From NCBI GenBank assembly GCA_965225715.1, contig CBDDBK010000002.1:434001-498000 (forward strand): a DNA stretch of 64,000 nt. Reading direction: 5' to 3'. Source of the DNA: CBDDBK01 sp965225715 (lineage in GTDB: Bacteria > Bacteroidota > Bacteroidia > Cytophagales > Flammeovirgaceae). Both the position numbers and the translations under genes were made by a program. The notes under the pieces were generated by a model that saw nothing but the letters and a program-made list of their open reading frames with translations, ran no database searches and was not told where the DNA came from. Shown one piece after another: positions 1 to 7,865 of this stretch; the first letter of the stretch is position 1; every line of letters starts with the position of its first letter.

Positions 1-1104
1 ATCAAAGACGAAAAAGATACTCTAAATACCAAAGCCTATCAATTTCAAATCGGAACAGGTGAAGAAATAACCAAAGTCGTAGAACGGGTAAAAGCTATTT
101 ATAAAAAAGCCCAAACTGAAGATGAAGAAGTCTTTAAAGAAGAAATAAAGCTAGAAAATGAAATTATTTACAGTATTGTAGAAAGCATTCAAAACGTAAA
201 CTTTGTACATACCGATTTGGATACAAAGGGCGTAGCTTTTGAAATATTCATGGAAGATTTTTTTAAAGGTAAATTCGGTCAATTTTTTACCCCAAGAGAA
301 GTTATTCGCTTTTGTGTCGACATGTTGGAACCTAAACATGACGATAAAATTATAGATACCAGCTGTGGAAGCGGTGGCTTTTTGCTCGCCTGCCTCGACG
401 AAGTCAGACACTGGGCAGAGGATAATTTTGACGCCACAGAAGCCTATTCCAAATGGCATAATTTTGCCGAAAAAAACCTATACGGAATAGAAATAAATGA
501 ACGTATCGCCCGAGTGTGTAAAATGAATATGATTATTCATGACGACGGACACACCAATATCATAGCCGCAGATGCCTTAGAAAATTTTGAAATCTACAAC
601 AAACGGTTTCAGAAAGAAAAATTTGATAAGATTTTAACGAATCCCCCTTTTGGAGCTAAAATTAAAGCAAGCGAAAAAAAAGAAGGCTATTTAAAAAAAT
701 TTCTGTTGGGAGAAAACAAAAAAACCCAAAAAACCGAAATTCTATTTATAGAACGCTGTGCCGATTTTTTAAAGCCGAATGGGGAAATAGCTATCGTTTT
801 GCCCGACGGCATTTTGACCAATTCTTCCCTGCAATATGTTCGTGATTTTATTCTTGAAACCTTTCAACTCTTAGCCGTTGTTTCTTTGCCCCAGTTTGCA
901 TTTAGTCATTTTGGTGCTGGCGTAAAAACCAGTCTCCTTTTTTTGAGAAAAAAAACCGAAGGCGAAGTTATCCCAAAAACCGAAAAAACCTTTATGGCTA
1001 TAGCCGAACGCATTGGATACGATGCCACCGGCCGAAAAGACCAACAAAATGATTTTAAACACATTTTAGAACAGTATAAAGCCTTCCGCCTGGGAAAGCT
1101 CTAA
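1..1104 (+). CDS. hsdM: Type I restriction-modification DNA methyltransferase subunit (HsdM), partial at 5' end
   Basis: N-6 adenine DNA methylase of a type I restriction-modification system. The frame is open from base 1, so the N-terminus lies outside the window; the TTG at 217 is not the real start. Visible motifs are FGQFFTPREV, the SAM-binding motif DTSCGSGGFLLA and the catalytic NPPFG motif. The reading ends at TAA 1102-1104 just after the family-typical segment HILEQYKAFRLGKL. The specificity subunit follows in the -1 frame with no start codon near the junction, and a slippery heptamer sits just before this stop, so some product may be an HsdM-HsdS fusion. No HsdR is seen; it could lie upstream of the window. 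The family call is secure, the fusion inferred. Confidence 0.93.
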   Translation: MKDEKDTLNTKAYQFQIGTGEEITKVVERVKAIYKKAQTEDEEVFKEEIKLENEIIYSIVESIQNVNFVHTDLDTKGVAFEIFMEDFFKGKFGQFFTPREVIRFCVDMLEPKHDDKIIDTSCGSGGFLLACLDEVRHWAEDNFDATEAYSKWHNFAEKNLYGIEINERIARVCKMNMIIHDDGHTNIIAADALENFEIYNKRFQKEKFDKILTNPPFGAKIKASEKKEGYLKKFLLGENKKTQKTEILFIERCADFLKPNGEIAIVLPDGILTNSSLQYVRDFILETFQLLAVVSLPQFAFSHFGAGVKTSLLFLRKKTEGEVIPKTEKTFMAIAERIGYDATGRKDQQNDFKHILEQYKAFRLGKL

Positions 1105-1145
1105 GTCCTGAATTTCAAAAAAGTATTTTCTTTGTACTTCAGGAC
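1092..1145 (+). promoter_or_regulatory. Candidate -1 programmed ribosomal frameshift cassette joining hsdM to hsdS
   Basis: The heptamer GGGAAAG at 1092-1098 is read G GGA AAG in the hsdM frame, the X XXY YYZ form of a -1 slippery site, and lies four bases before the hsdM stop. Six bases after it begins a perfect 8-bp inverted repeat, GTCCTGAA (1105-1112) and TTCAGGAC (1138-1145), with a 25-base loop. Slipping back one base enters the frame that encodes the HsdS N-terminus. The arrangement is seen directly; function is inferred. A plain frameshift mutation is the alternative. Confidence 0.5.
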
Positions 1146-2501
1146 GAAATTAAAAATCAACGAATAGACCCATACTATTATAAACTCGAATTTAAGGAGC
1201 TAGAGAAAAAGTTAGAAAATTGTAAGTGGGGGGTTAAGAAGTTGAATGAAATAGCAGCTATAAAAGGAGGTAAGCGAATCCCACTAGGAAAAACATTTTC
1301 GCAAGTAAAAACAGATTATCCATATATTAGGGTTACCGACTTTAAAGATTTTTCTGTTGATGTAAAAGAAATGAAGTACATATCGAAAGAAGTTTTCAAT
1401 TCTATTAAAAACTACATTATTTCAACCAAAGATATATATCTTTCAAATGCAGGAACAATAGGATTAGTTGGAATTATTCCACAAAAATTAGAAAGTAAAT
1501 CTCTAACAGAAAATTCAGCAAAAATTACAAACATAAAAAAAGAAACCAAACAAAAATATTTGATGTATACACTTGGAAACAGGATATTACAAAAACAGAT
1601 CGATAGAGAATTGCTAATTGTTGGAGTACCAAAACTTTCGCTTGAAAGAATAGGTACTCTCAAAATCCCTATCCCTCCCAAACCCATCCAAGAAAAAATC
1701 ATTTCTCTGATGGATTCCGCCTATTCTTTAAAAAAAGAAAATGAAGAAAAAGCCAAAAATTTAACAAATAGTATTGATTCTTTTGTTTTGGAAAAATTAG
1801 ACATTGCCATTCCCAAGTTAAAAAAAGAAATGTGTTTTACGGTTTCTTTGGAAGAGTTGGAGAATACACGAATCGACAGCGAATTTCACCAAGAAAAATA
1901 CAAACAAATTGAAAAGGCTTTGGAAAATGGGAAATATGGGTTGGAAAAATTGAAAAGTGTATGTAATTTATTCACAGGAGCAATAGTTAATACAAGAGAT
2001 TATCAGCAAGAAGGTATTCCGTTAATTAGAATTCAAAATATTGATGAGCAAATTCATTTTGATAATTTAAAACACGTTTCTTTTCAAGAATATCAAGAAA
2101 ATATAAATGCACAACTCAAAAGTGGGGATTTAGTTTTTGGGATGTCTGGAAGTATTGGGAAAGTTGGCATTGTTCAAGATAATATACAAAAATGTTTATT
2201 AAATCAAAGAATAGCAATTCTAAGAAAAATTAAAACGGATAACTTTTATTTAAAAGTAATTCTAAACAATTTAATTTCTAAATCTCAATTTGATAAAATA
2301 GGAACAGGAGGAATTCAAATAAATATATCAAGTGAAGATATCTTAAACCTCAAAATTCCCCTTCCACCCTTAGACATTCAGAAAGAAATTGCCGACGAAG
2401 TTAAAAGTCGTTTGGAAAAAGCTAAAAGCCTCAAAGCAAGGGCAAAGGAAAACTTAGAATCTGCCAAACAAGAAGTAGAATGTATTTTATTGGAAAATTA
2501 A
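1098..2501 (+). CDS. hsdS: Type I restriction-modification specificity subunit (HsdS), probably entered by frameshift from hsdM
   Basis: DNA-recognition subunit with two target-recognition domains and helical spacers. The first half ends in a spacer around LKIPIPPKPIQEKI, the second in LKIPLPPLDIQKEIADEV followed by a long helix rich in Lys and Glu. The second half opens with RIDSEFHQEKYKQIEKALEN; the matching opening of the first half, RIDPYYYKLEFKELEKKLEN, lies upstream of the first possible start (TTG 1242), in a frame open from 1080 with no ATG, GTG or TTG before 1242. Starting at 1242 would therefore cut into domain 1. The coordinates given assume -1 slippage from hsdM. If there is no slippage the gene is a truncated 419-residue protein. 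Confidence 0.85.
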   Translation, partial: ALSPEFQKSIFFVLQDEIKNQRIDPYYYKLEFKELEKKLENCKWGVKKLNEIAAIKGGKRIPLGKTFSQVKTDYPYIRVTDFKDFSVDVKEMKYISKEVFNSIKNYIISTKDIYLSNAGTIGLVGIIPQKLESKSLTENSAKITNIKKETKQKYLMYTLGNRILQKQIDRELLIVGVPKLSLERIGTLKIPIPPKPIQEKIISLMDSAYSLKKENEEKAKNLTNSIDSFVLEKLDIAIPKLKKEMCFTVSLEELENTRIDSEFHQEKYKQIEKALENGKYGLEKLKSVCNLFTGAIVNTRDYQQEGIPLIRIQNIDEQIHFDNLKHVSFQEYQENINAQLKSGDLVFGMSGSIGKVGIVQDNIQKCLLNQRIAILRKIKTDNFYLKVILNNLISKSQFDKIGTGGIQINISSEDILNLKIPLPPLDIQKEIADEVKSRLEKAKSLKARAKENLESAKQEVECILLEN

Positions 2502-2529
2502 TTATACACTCAAATCAATAGATTAAAAA

Positions 2530-3111
2530 ATGGAAATAAAAAAATTTAATCAACTGGACTTAAATAAGTTATATACTTATAGCGATTATTTAACTTGGAA
2601 ATTTGAAGAGCGGGTCGAGCTTATTAAGGGCAAAGTTTTTAAGATGGCAGCGCCGCTGAGGCGGCACCAGTCACTTGCAGGACGACTAACTGGGATATTT
2701 TTTCAAAATTTTGAATACAAAATTTGCGAGGTTTACCCTGCGCCTTTTGATGTTCGCTTACCCATTCTCAAAGGCAATAAGGCTTATACCGTTGTTCAGC
2801 CTGATTTGTGCGTAATTTGTGATAAAAGTAAAACAGACAAGCGAGGGGCTATTGGCGCTCCTGATTTAGTGGTGGAAATTTTATCACCAAGTACTTCAAA
2901 AACAGATATTTATCATAAATTTGACCTTTACCAAGAGGCAAAAGTAAAAGAATACTGGATAGTTTATCCAAATCAAAAACAAGTTTTGGTTTATATTTTG
3001 AATAAAGAAAATAAATACATTGGTTTAAAACCACTTACTGAAGATGACAGACTAAAGTCGGTTTTATTTCCAGACCTTGAATTTGATTTAAAAAGAATTT
3101 TTGATTATTAA
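2530..3111 (+). CDS. Uma2 family putative endonuclease, copy 1
   Basis: 193 residues, full length for the Uma2/DUF820 family, which has a PD-(D/E)xK nuclease-like fold; the biochemical role is largely unknown. Visible family motifs: FEERVELIKGKVFKMAAP (residues 25-42), His46, APFDVRLPI (71-79), VVQPDLCVICD (88-98), APDLVVEILSPST (110-122), DIYHKFDLY (126-134) and EYWIVYP (141-147). D92, E116 and K130 are the likely acidic/lysine cluster. It begins MEIKKFNQLD, unlike most copies, and lies 28 bp after hsdS, so it may be cotranscribed with the methylase genes. Its residues 41-62 are identical to those of broken copy 3, pointing to gene conversion. Confidence 0.88.
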   Translation: MEIKKFNQLDLNKLYTYSDYLTWKFEERVELIKGKVFKMAAPLRRHQSLAGRLTGIFFQNFEYKICEVYPAPFDVRLPILKGNKAYTVVQPDLCVICDKSKTDKRGAIGAPDLVVEILSPSTSKTDIYHKFDLYQEAKVKEYWIVYPNQKQVLVYILNKENKYIGLKPLTEDDRLKSVLFPDLEFDLKRIFDY

Positions 3112-3116
3112 AAAAT

Positions 3117-3700
3117 ATGAGCATCACTAAATTTGAACAACTGAACCTAAATAAGTTATACACTTATACCGATTATTTAACTTGGCAATTTGAAGAGCGG
3201 GTCGAGCTGATTAAGGGTAAGGTTTTTAAGATGGCAGCTCCTCTGAAAAATCATCAAAAAATAGTTATGCGATTGGGTGGAGAATTATATAACATGTTCA
3301 GAAACAAGCCATGTGAGGTCTACCCTGCGCCTTTTGATGTTCGATTACCCATTCCAAAAGGCAATAAAGCCTATACGGTTGTACAGCCTGATTTATGCGT
3401 AATCTGTGATGAAAGTAAAACAGACAAGTGAGGGAGCTATTGACGCTCCTGATTTAGTGGTGGAAGTTTTATCACTCAAGCACTTCAAAAACAGATATTT
3501 ACTATAAATTTGACCTTTACCAAGAGGCAAAAGTAAAAGAATACTGGATAGTTTATCCAAATCAAAAACAAGTTTTGGTTTATGTTTTGAATAAAGAAAA
3601 TAAATACATTGGTTTAAAACCACTTACTGAAGATGACAGACTAAAGTCGGTTTTATTTCCAGACCTTGAATTTGATTTAAAAAGAATTTTTGATTATTAA
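3117..3700 (+). pseudogene. Uma2 family gene, copy 2, broken
   Basis: Starts intact (MSITKFEQLN) and reads 104 residues to an in-frame TGA at 3429-3431, where other copies have CGA after GACAAG. Two further single-base insertions follow, GAGGGAGCT for GAGGGGCT and ATCACTCAAG for ATCACCAAG, before the normal C-terminal end. Its variable block (LKNHQKIVMRLGGELYNMF) is unique in the array. The catalytic region is lost from the 104-residue product, so it is probably non-functional, though it could still donate sequence to neighbours. Segments 3220-3235 and 3316-3346 are identical to misplaced insertions in copy 3. Confidence 0.88.
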
Positions 3701-3705
3701 AAAAT

Positions 3706-4323
3706 ATGAGCATTACTAAATTTGAACAACTGAACCTAAATAAGTTATACACTTATACCGATTATTTAACTTGGCAATTTGAAGAGCGGGTCGAGCTGAT
3801 TAAGGGCAAAGTTTTTAAGATGGCAGCGCCGCTGAGGCGGCACCAGTCACTTGCAGGACGACTAACTGGGATATTTTTTCAAAATTTTGAAGTACAAAAT
3901 TTGCGAGGTTTACCCTGCGCCTTTTGATGTTCGCTTACCCATTCCCAAAAGGCAATAAAGCCTATACGGTTGTACAGCCTGATTTATGCGTAATTTGTGA
4001 TGAAAGTAAAACAGACAAGCGAGGGGCTAGGTTTTTAAGATGGCGCTCCTGATTTAGTGGTGGAAATTTTATCACCAAGGTCTACCCTGCGCCTTTTGAT
4101 GTTCGATTCAAAAACAGATATTTACTATAAGTTTGATCTTTACCAAGAGGCAAAAGTAAAAGAATACTGGATAGTTTATCCAAATCAAAAACAAGTTTTG
4201 GTTTATATTTTGAATAAAGAAAATAAATACATTGGTTTAAAACCACTTACTGAAGATGACAGACTAAAGTCAGTTTTATTTCCAGACCTTGAATTTGATT
4301 TAAAAAGAATTTTTGATTATTAA
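3706..4323 (+). pseudogene. Uma2 family gene, copy 3, broken by indels and misplaced family fragments
   Basis: Begins as MSITKFEQLN and shares its variable block with copy 1, then shifts frame at an extra G near 3892 and again at an extra C near 3948. At 4029-4044 it carries AGGTTTTTAAGATGGC, which belongs near the 5' end of the gene. At 4078-4108 it carries a 31-base piece that belongs in the APFDVR region. Both are exact matches to copy 2. The last 88 codons are open again and encode a normal C-terminus. Template switching or slippage within the array is the likely cause. Confidence 0.9.
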
Positions 4324-4328
4324 AAAAT

Positions 4329-4910
4329 ATGAGCATCACTAAATTTGAACAACTGAACCTAAATAAGTTATACACTTATACCGATTATTTAACTTGGCAA
4401 TTTGAAGAGCGGGTCGAGCTGATTAAGGGCAAAGTTTTTAAGATGGCAGCGCCATCGAGTTGGCATCAGTCTACCTCAATGGATTTTAGTGGAATATTTT
4501 GGCAATATTTTAAAAATAAGCCTTGCAAAGTCTATGCAGCGCCTTTTGATGTTCGTTTACCCATTGTCAAAGGCAATAAGTCGTACACCGTTGTACAACC
4601 CGATTTATGCGTAATTTGCGATAAAAATAAAATAGACATAAAAGGATGTCTTGGTTCTCCTGATTTAGTGGTGGAAATTTTATCACCAAGTACTTCAAAA
4701 GTAGACCTTTATGACAAGTTTTATCTTTACCAAGAGGCAAAAGTAAAAGAATACTGGATAGTTTATCCAAATCAAAAACAAGTTTTGGTTTATATTTTGA
4801 ATAAAGAAAATAAATACATTGGTTTAAAACCACTTACTGAAGATGATAAGCTAAAGTCGGTTTTATTTCCAGACCTTGAATTTGATTTAAAAAGAATTTT
4901 TGATTATTAA
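4329..4910 (+). CDS. Uma2 family putative endonuclease, copy 4
   Basis: Intact, 193 residues, MSITKFEQLN start. Variable block SSWHQSTSMDFSGIFWQYF; its 3' half (GIFWQY.., NKPCKVYAAPFD) matches copy 5 and its SSWHQ start matches copy 8. The linker before the acidic motif is unusual, KNKIDIKGCLGSPDLVVEIL, where most copies have TDKRGAIGAPDL. The predicted active-site residues (D of QPDL, E of VVEIL, K of DLYDKFYLY) are all present. The C-terminal 50 residues are almost identical to copy 1. Probably translated from a shared transcript; function unproven. Confidence 0.87.
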   Translation: MSITKFEQLNLNKLYTYTDYLTWQFEERVELIKGKVFKMAAPSSWHQSTSMDFSGIFWQYFKNKPCKVYAAPFDVRLPIVKGNKSYTVVQPDLCVICDKNKIDIKGCLGSPDLVVEILSPSTSKVDLYDKFYLYQEAKVKEYWIVYPNQKQVLVYILNKENKYIGLKPLTEDDKLKSVLFPDLEFDLKRIFDY

Positions 4911-4915
4911 AAAAT

Positions 4916-5497
4916 ATGAGCATCACTAAATTTGAACAACTGAATCTAAATGAGTTATATACTTATACCGACTACTTAACTTGGCAATTTGAAGAGCGGG
5001 TCGAGCTGATTAAGGGTAAAATTTTTAAGATGGCAGCGCCAAGTTTACGACATCAGTCTATTTCAAGCGATTTGCACGGAATATTTTGGCAATACCTTGA
5101 AAATAAGCCTTGTAAAGTCTATGCGGCGCCTTTTGATGTTCGCTTACCCATTCCAAAAGGCAAAAAAATGTACACCGTTGTACAGCCCGATTTATGCGTA
5201 ATTTGTGATAAAACTAAAACAGACAAGCGAGGGGCTATTGGCGCTCCTGATTTAGTGGTGGAAATTGTATCGTTAAGTAATTCAAAAAGAGACCTTAAAG
5301 ATAAGTTTAAAATTTATGAAGAGGCAGGCGTAAAAGAATATTGGGTTATCCAGCCAAACGAAAAAATGATATTTGCTTATGTTCTGAATAACGAAGGTAA
5401 ATACATTGGTTTAGAGCCATTTGCCGAAGATGATAGACTAAAGTCAGTTTTATTTCCAGACCTTGAATTTGATTTAAAAAGAATTTTTGATTATTAA
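4916..5497 (+). CDS. Uma2 family putative endonuclease, copy 5
   Basis: Intact, 193 residues. The most divergent C-terminal half among the first five copies: VEIVSLSNSKRDLKDKFKIYEEAGVKEYWVIQPNE.. where copies 1 and 4 have VEILSPSTSK..YQEAKVKEYWIVYPNQ. The motif that normally reads EILSPS is EIVSLS, losing the proline, while the Glu and the downstream Lys remain. Variable block SLRHQSISSDLHGIFWQYL. Its last 20 residues return to the array consensus, as expected if only the middle had diverged and the ends are kept uniform by recombination. Confidence 0.86.
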   Translation: MSITKFEQLNLNELYTYTDYLTWQFEERVELIKGKIFKMAAPSLRHQSISSDLHGIFWQYLENKPCKVYAAPFDVRLPIPKGKKMYTVVQPDLCVICDKTKTDKRGAIGAPDLVVEIVSLSNSKRDLKDKFKIYEEAGVKEYWVIQPNEKMIFAYVLNNEGKYIGLEPFAEDDRLKSVLFPDLEFDLKRIFDY

Positions 5498-5502
5498 AAA
5501 AT

Positions 5503-6084
5503 ATGAGCATTACTAAATTTGAACAACTGAACCTAAATAAACTATACACCTATACTGATTATCTATCTTGGAAATTTGAAGAGCGGGTTGAACTTATTAA
5601 AGGCAAGATTTTTAAGATGGCAGCGCCTTCCAGTAGGCATCAAGGAATATCAAGCAGCTTGCACATCACGTTAGGATTTTATTTTAAAAATAAATCTTGT
5701 AAAATATTTGCAGCTCCTTTTGATGTTCGCTTACCCATTCCAAAAGGCAAAAAAATGTACACCGTTGTACAGCCTGATTTGTGCGTAATTTGTGACAAAA
5801 GCAAGATAGACAAGAGAGGGGCAAAAGGCGCACCCGATCTAGCAATAGAAATTATATCACCGGGAAATTCAAAAAGAGATCTTTATGATAAATTTAAAAT
5901 CTATGAAGAAGCTGGTATAAAAGAATATTGGATTGTCCAACCTAATATAAAAACGATATTGGTTTATTGTTTAAATAAAGAAGGTAAATATACTGGTTTA
6001 AAACCATTTACTGAAGATGACAGATTAAAATCGTTTTTATTTCCAGACCTTGAATTTGATTTAAACAATATTTTTGATTATTAA
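5503..6084 (+). CDS. Uma2 family putative endonuclease, copy 6
   Basis: Intact, 193 residues. Variable block SSRHQGISSSLHITLGFYF. It has the SPGNSKRDLYDKF version of the post-catalytic loop, shared with copy 8, and ends DLNNIFDY rather than DLKRIFDY. Codons 36-70 and 105-165 differ from neighbours, while the first 35 codons are close to copy 8. It is followed by a 12-base spacer and broken copy 7. Predicted acidic and lysine residues are intact. Confidence 0.86.
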   Translation: MSITKFEQLNLNKLYTYTDYLSWKFEERVELIKGKIFKMAAPSSRHQGISSSLHITLGFYFKNKSCKIFAAPFDVRLPIPKGKKMYTVVQPDLCVICDKSKIDKRGAKGAPDLAIEIISPGNSKRDLYDKFKIYEEAGIKEYWIVQPNIKTILVYCLNKEGKYTGLKPFTEDDRLKSFLFPDLEFDLNNIFDY

Positions 6085-6096
6085 AAAGATTTAAAA

Positions 6097-6679
6097 ATGG
6101 AAGTTACAGACTTTAACCAACTGAATCATAAATAAGTTATATACTTATACCGATTACTTAACTTGGAAATTTGAAGAGCGGGTCGAGCTGATTAAGGGCA
6201 AAGTTTTTAAGATGGCAGCGCCAATGAAATTACACCAGTCAATTTCGGGTCGATTATATCTCAAAATAGGTTTGCATTTTGAAAATAAGCCCTGCGAGGT
6301 TTTTTCAGCGCCTTTTGATGTTCGTCTACCTATTCCGAAAGGTAAAAAAAACCATACCGTTGTACAACCTGATTTGTGCGTAATTTGTGATGAAAGAAAA
6401 ACAGACAAGCGTGGTGCTATTGGCGCCCCTGACTTAGTGGTGGAAATTTTATCACCAAGTACTTTAAAAACAGATATTTACCATAAATTTGACCTTTATC
6501 AAGAGGCAAAAATAAAAGAATATTGGCTAGTCTATCCAAACCAAAAACAAGTTTTGATTTATATTTTGAATAAAGAAAATAAATACATTGGTTTAAAACC
6601 ACTTACTGAAGATGATAGACTAAAGTCAGTTTTATTTCCAGACCTTGAATTTGATTTGAAAAATATTTTTGATTATTAA
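6097..6679 (+). pseudogene. Uma2 family gene, copy 7, frameshifted near its start
   Basis: Starts with the alternative N-terminus MEVTDFNQLN seen in copy 9, but one extra base in CTGAATCATAAATAA (about 6121-6135) brings a stop at codon 13. The rest of the gene is open, and an internal ATG at 6212 (residue 39 of the family) would give a 155-residue protein that keeps His46, the QPDL Asp, the VVEIL Glu and the Lys, but lacks the N-terminal 38 residues including the conserved FEERVE. It may be a recent pseudogene or a truncated product. Confidence 0.82.
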
Positions 6680-6684
6680 AAAAT

Positions 6685-7266
6685 ATGAGCATTACTAAAT
6701 TTGAACAACTGAACCTAAATAAACTATACACCTATACTGATTATCTATCTTGGAAATTTGAAGAGCGAGTCGAGCTGATTAAGGGTAAAGTTTTTAAGAT
6801 GGCGGCACCATCTAGTTGGCATCAATTTGTTTTAGTTGATTTAGCTTTTGAGTTCAAAAAAGTATTTGAAGGTAAGCTTTGTAGAGTTGTTGTGGCGCCT
6901 TTCGATGTTCGTTTGCCCATTCTCAAAAAGGACAAGGCTTACACGGTCGTCCAGCCCGATTTATGTGTGATTTGCGATAGAAATAAGATAGATAAGCAAG
7001 GGGCAAAAGGCGCTCCCGATTTAGTGATAGAAATTGTATCACCGGGAAATTCAAAAAGAGATCTTTATGACAAGTTTTACCTTTATCAAGAGGCAGAGAT
7101 AAAAGAATATTGGATAGTCTATCCAAATCAAAAACAAGTTTTGATTTATATTTTGAATAAAGAAAATAAATACATTGGTTTAAAACCACTTACTGAAGAT
7201 GACAGACTAAAATCGGTTTTATTTCCAGACCTTGAATTTGATTTAAACAATATTTTTGATTATTAA
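6685..7266 (+). CDS. Uma2 family putative endonuclease, copy 8
   Basis: Intact, 193 residues. It has the most distinct variable block, SSWHQFVLVDLAFEFKKVF followed by EGKLCRVVVAPFD, and an unusual ILKKDKAYTV before the QPDL motif. The acidic-motif region is like copy 6 (APDLVIEIVSPGNSKRDLYDKF), while the following YQEAEIKEYWIVYPNQKQ returns to the copy 1/7 type, an internal crossover signature. Ends DLNNIFDY and is followed by a 12-base spacer to copy 9. Confidence 0.86.
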   Translation: MSITKFEQLNLNKLYTYTDYLSWKFEERVELIKGKVFKMAAPSSWHQFVLVDLAFEFKKVFEGKLCRVVVAPFDVRLPILKKDKAYTVVQPDLCVICDRNKIDKQGAKGAPDLVIEIVSPGNSKRDLYDKFYLYQEAEIKEYWIVYPNQKQVLIYILNKENKYIGLKPLTEDDRLKSVLFPDLEFDLNNIFDY

Positions 7267-7278
7267 AAAGATTTAAAA

Positions 7279-7860
7279 ATGGAAGTTACAGACTTTAACC
7301 AACTGAATATAAATAAATTATACACTTATGCCGACTATATAACTTGGAAATTTGAAGAGCGGGTTGAGTTGATTAAGGGTAAGGTTTTTAAGATGGCAGC
7401 GCCAATGAAAAAGCACCAGAGCATATTAAGTAGTATTCATTTAAAAATAGGCAATTATCTTGAAAATCAGCCGTGTAAAGTCTATTTTGCTCCTTTTGAT
7501 GTTCGCTTACCCATTCCAAAAGGCAATAAAGCCTATACGGTTGTACAGCCTGATTTATGTATAATTTGTGATGATAGCAAAACCGATGATTATGGTGCTA
7601 TTGATGCACCCGATTTAGTGGTAGAAATTTTATCGCCAAGTACCTCAAAACGAGACCTTAAAGATAAATATAAAATCTATGAAGAATCAGGCGTAAAAGA
7701 GTATTGGATAGTCTATCCAAATGAAAAAAGCGTATTGGTTTATATTTTGAATAAAGAGGGCAAATACATTGGTTTAAAACCACTTACTGAAGATGACAGA
7801 CTAAAATCGGTTTTATTTCCAGACCTTGAATTTAATTTAAAAAGAATTTTTGATTATTAA
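7279..7860 (+). CDS. Uma2 family putative endonuclease, copy 9
   Basis: Intact, 193 residues, N-terminus MEVTDFNQLNINKLYTYADY, matching the 5' end of broken copy 7 at DNA level, spacer included. Variable block MKKHQSILSSIHLKIGNYL. The segment before the acidic motif reads DSKTDDYGAIDAPDL, unlike any other copy, and the loop SPSTSKRDLKDKYKIYEESG mixes features of copies 1 and 5. It ends FNLKRIFDY. Active-site candidates are conserved. Confidence 0.86.
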   Translation: MEVTDFNQLNINKLYTYADYITWKFEERVELIKGKVFKMAAPMKKHQSILSSIHLKIGNYLENQPCKVYFAPFDVRLPIPKGNKAYTVVQPDLCIICDDSKTDDYGAIDAPDLVVEILSPSTSKRDLKDKYKIYEESGVKEYWIVYPNEKSVLVYILNKEGKYIGLKPLTEDDRLKSVLFPDLEFNLKRIFDY

Positions 7861-7865
7861 AAAAT

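Noticed and set aside
217..1104. hsdM starting at TTG 217
   Set aside because: The same frame is open from base 1 and encodes methylase-like sequence before 217, so the start lies outside the window.
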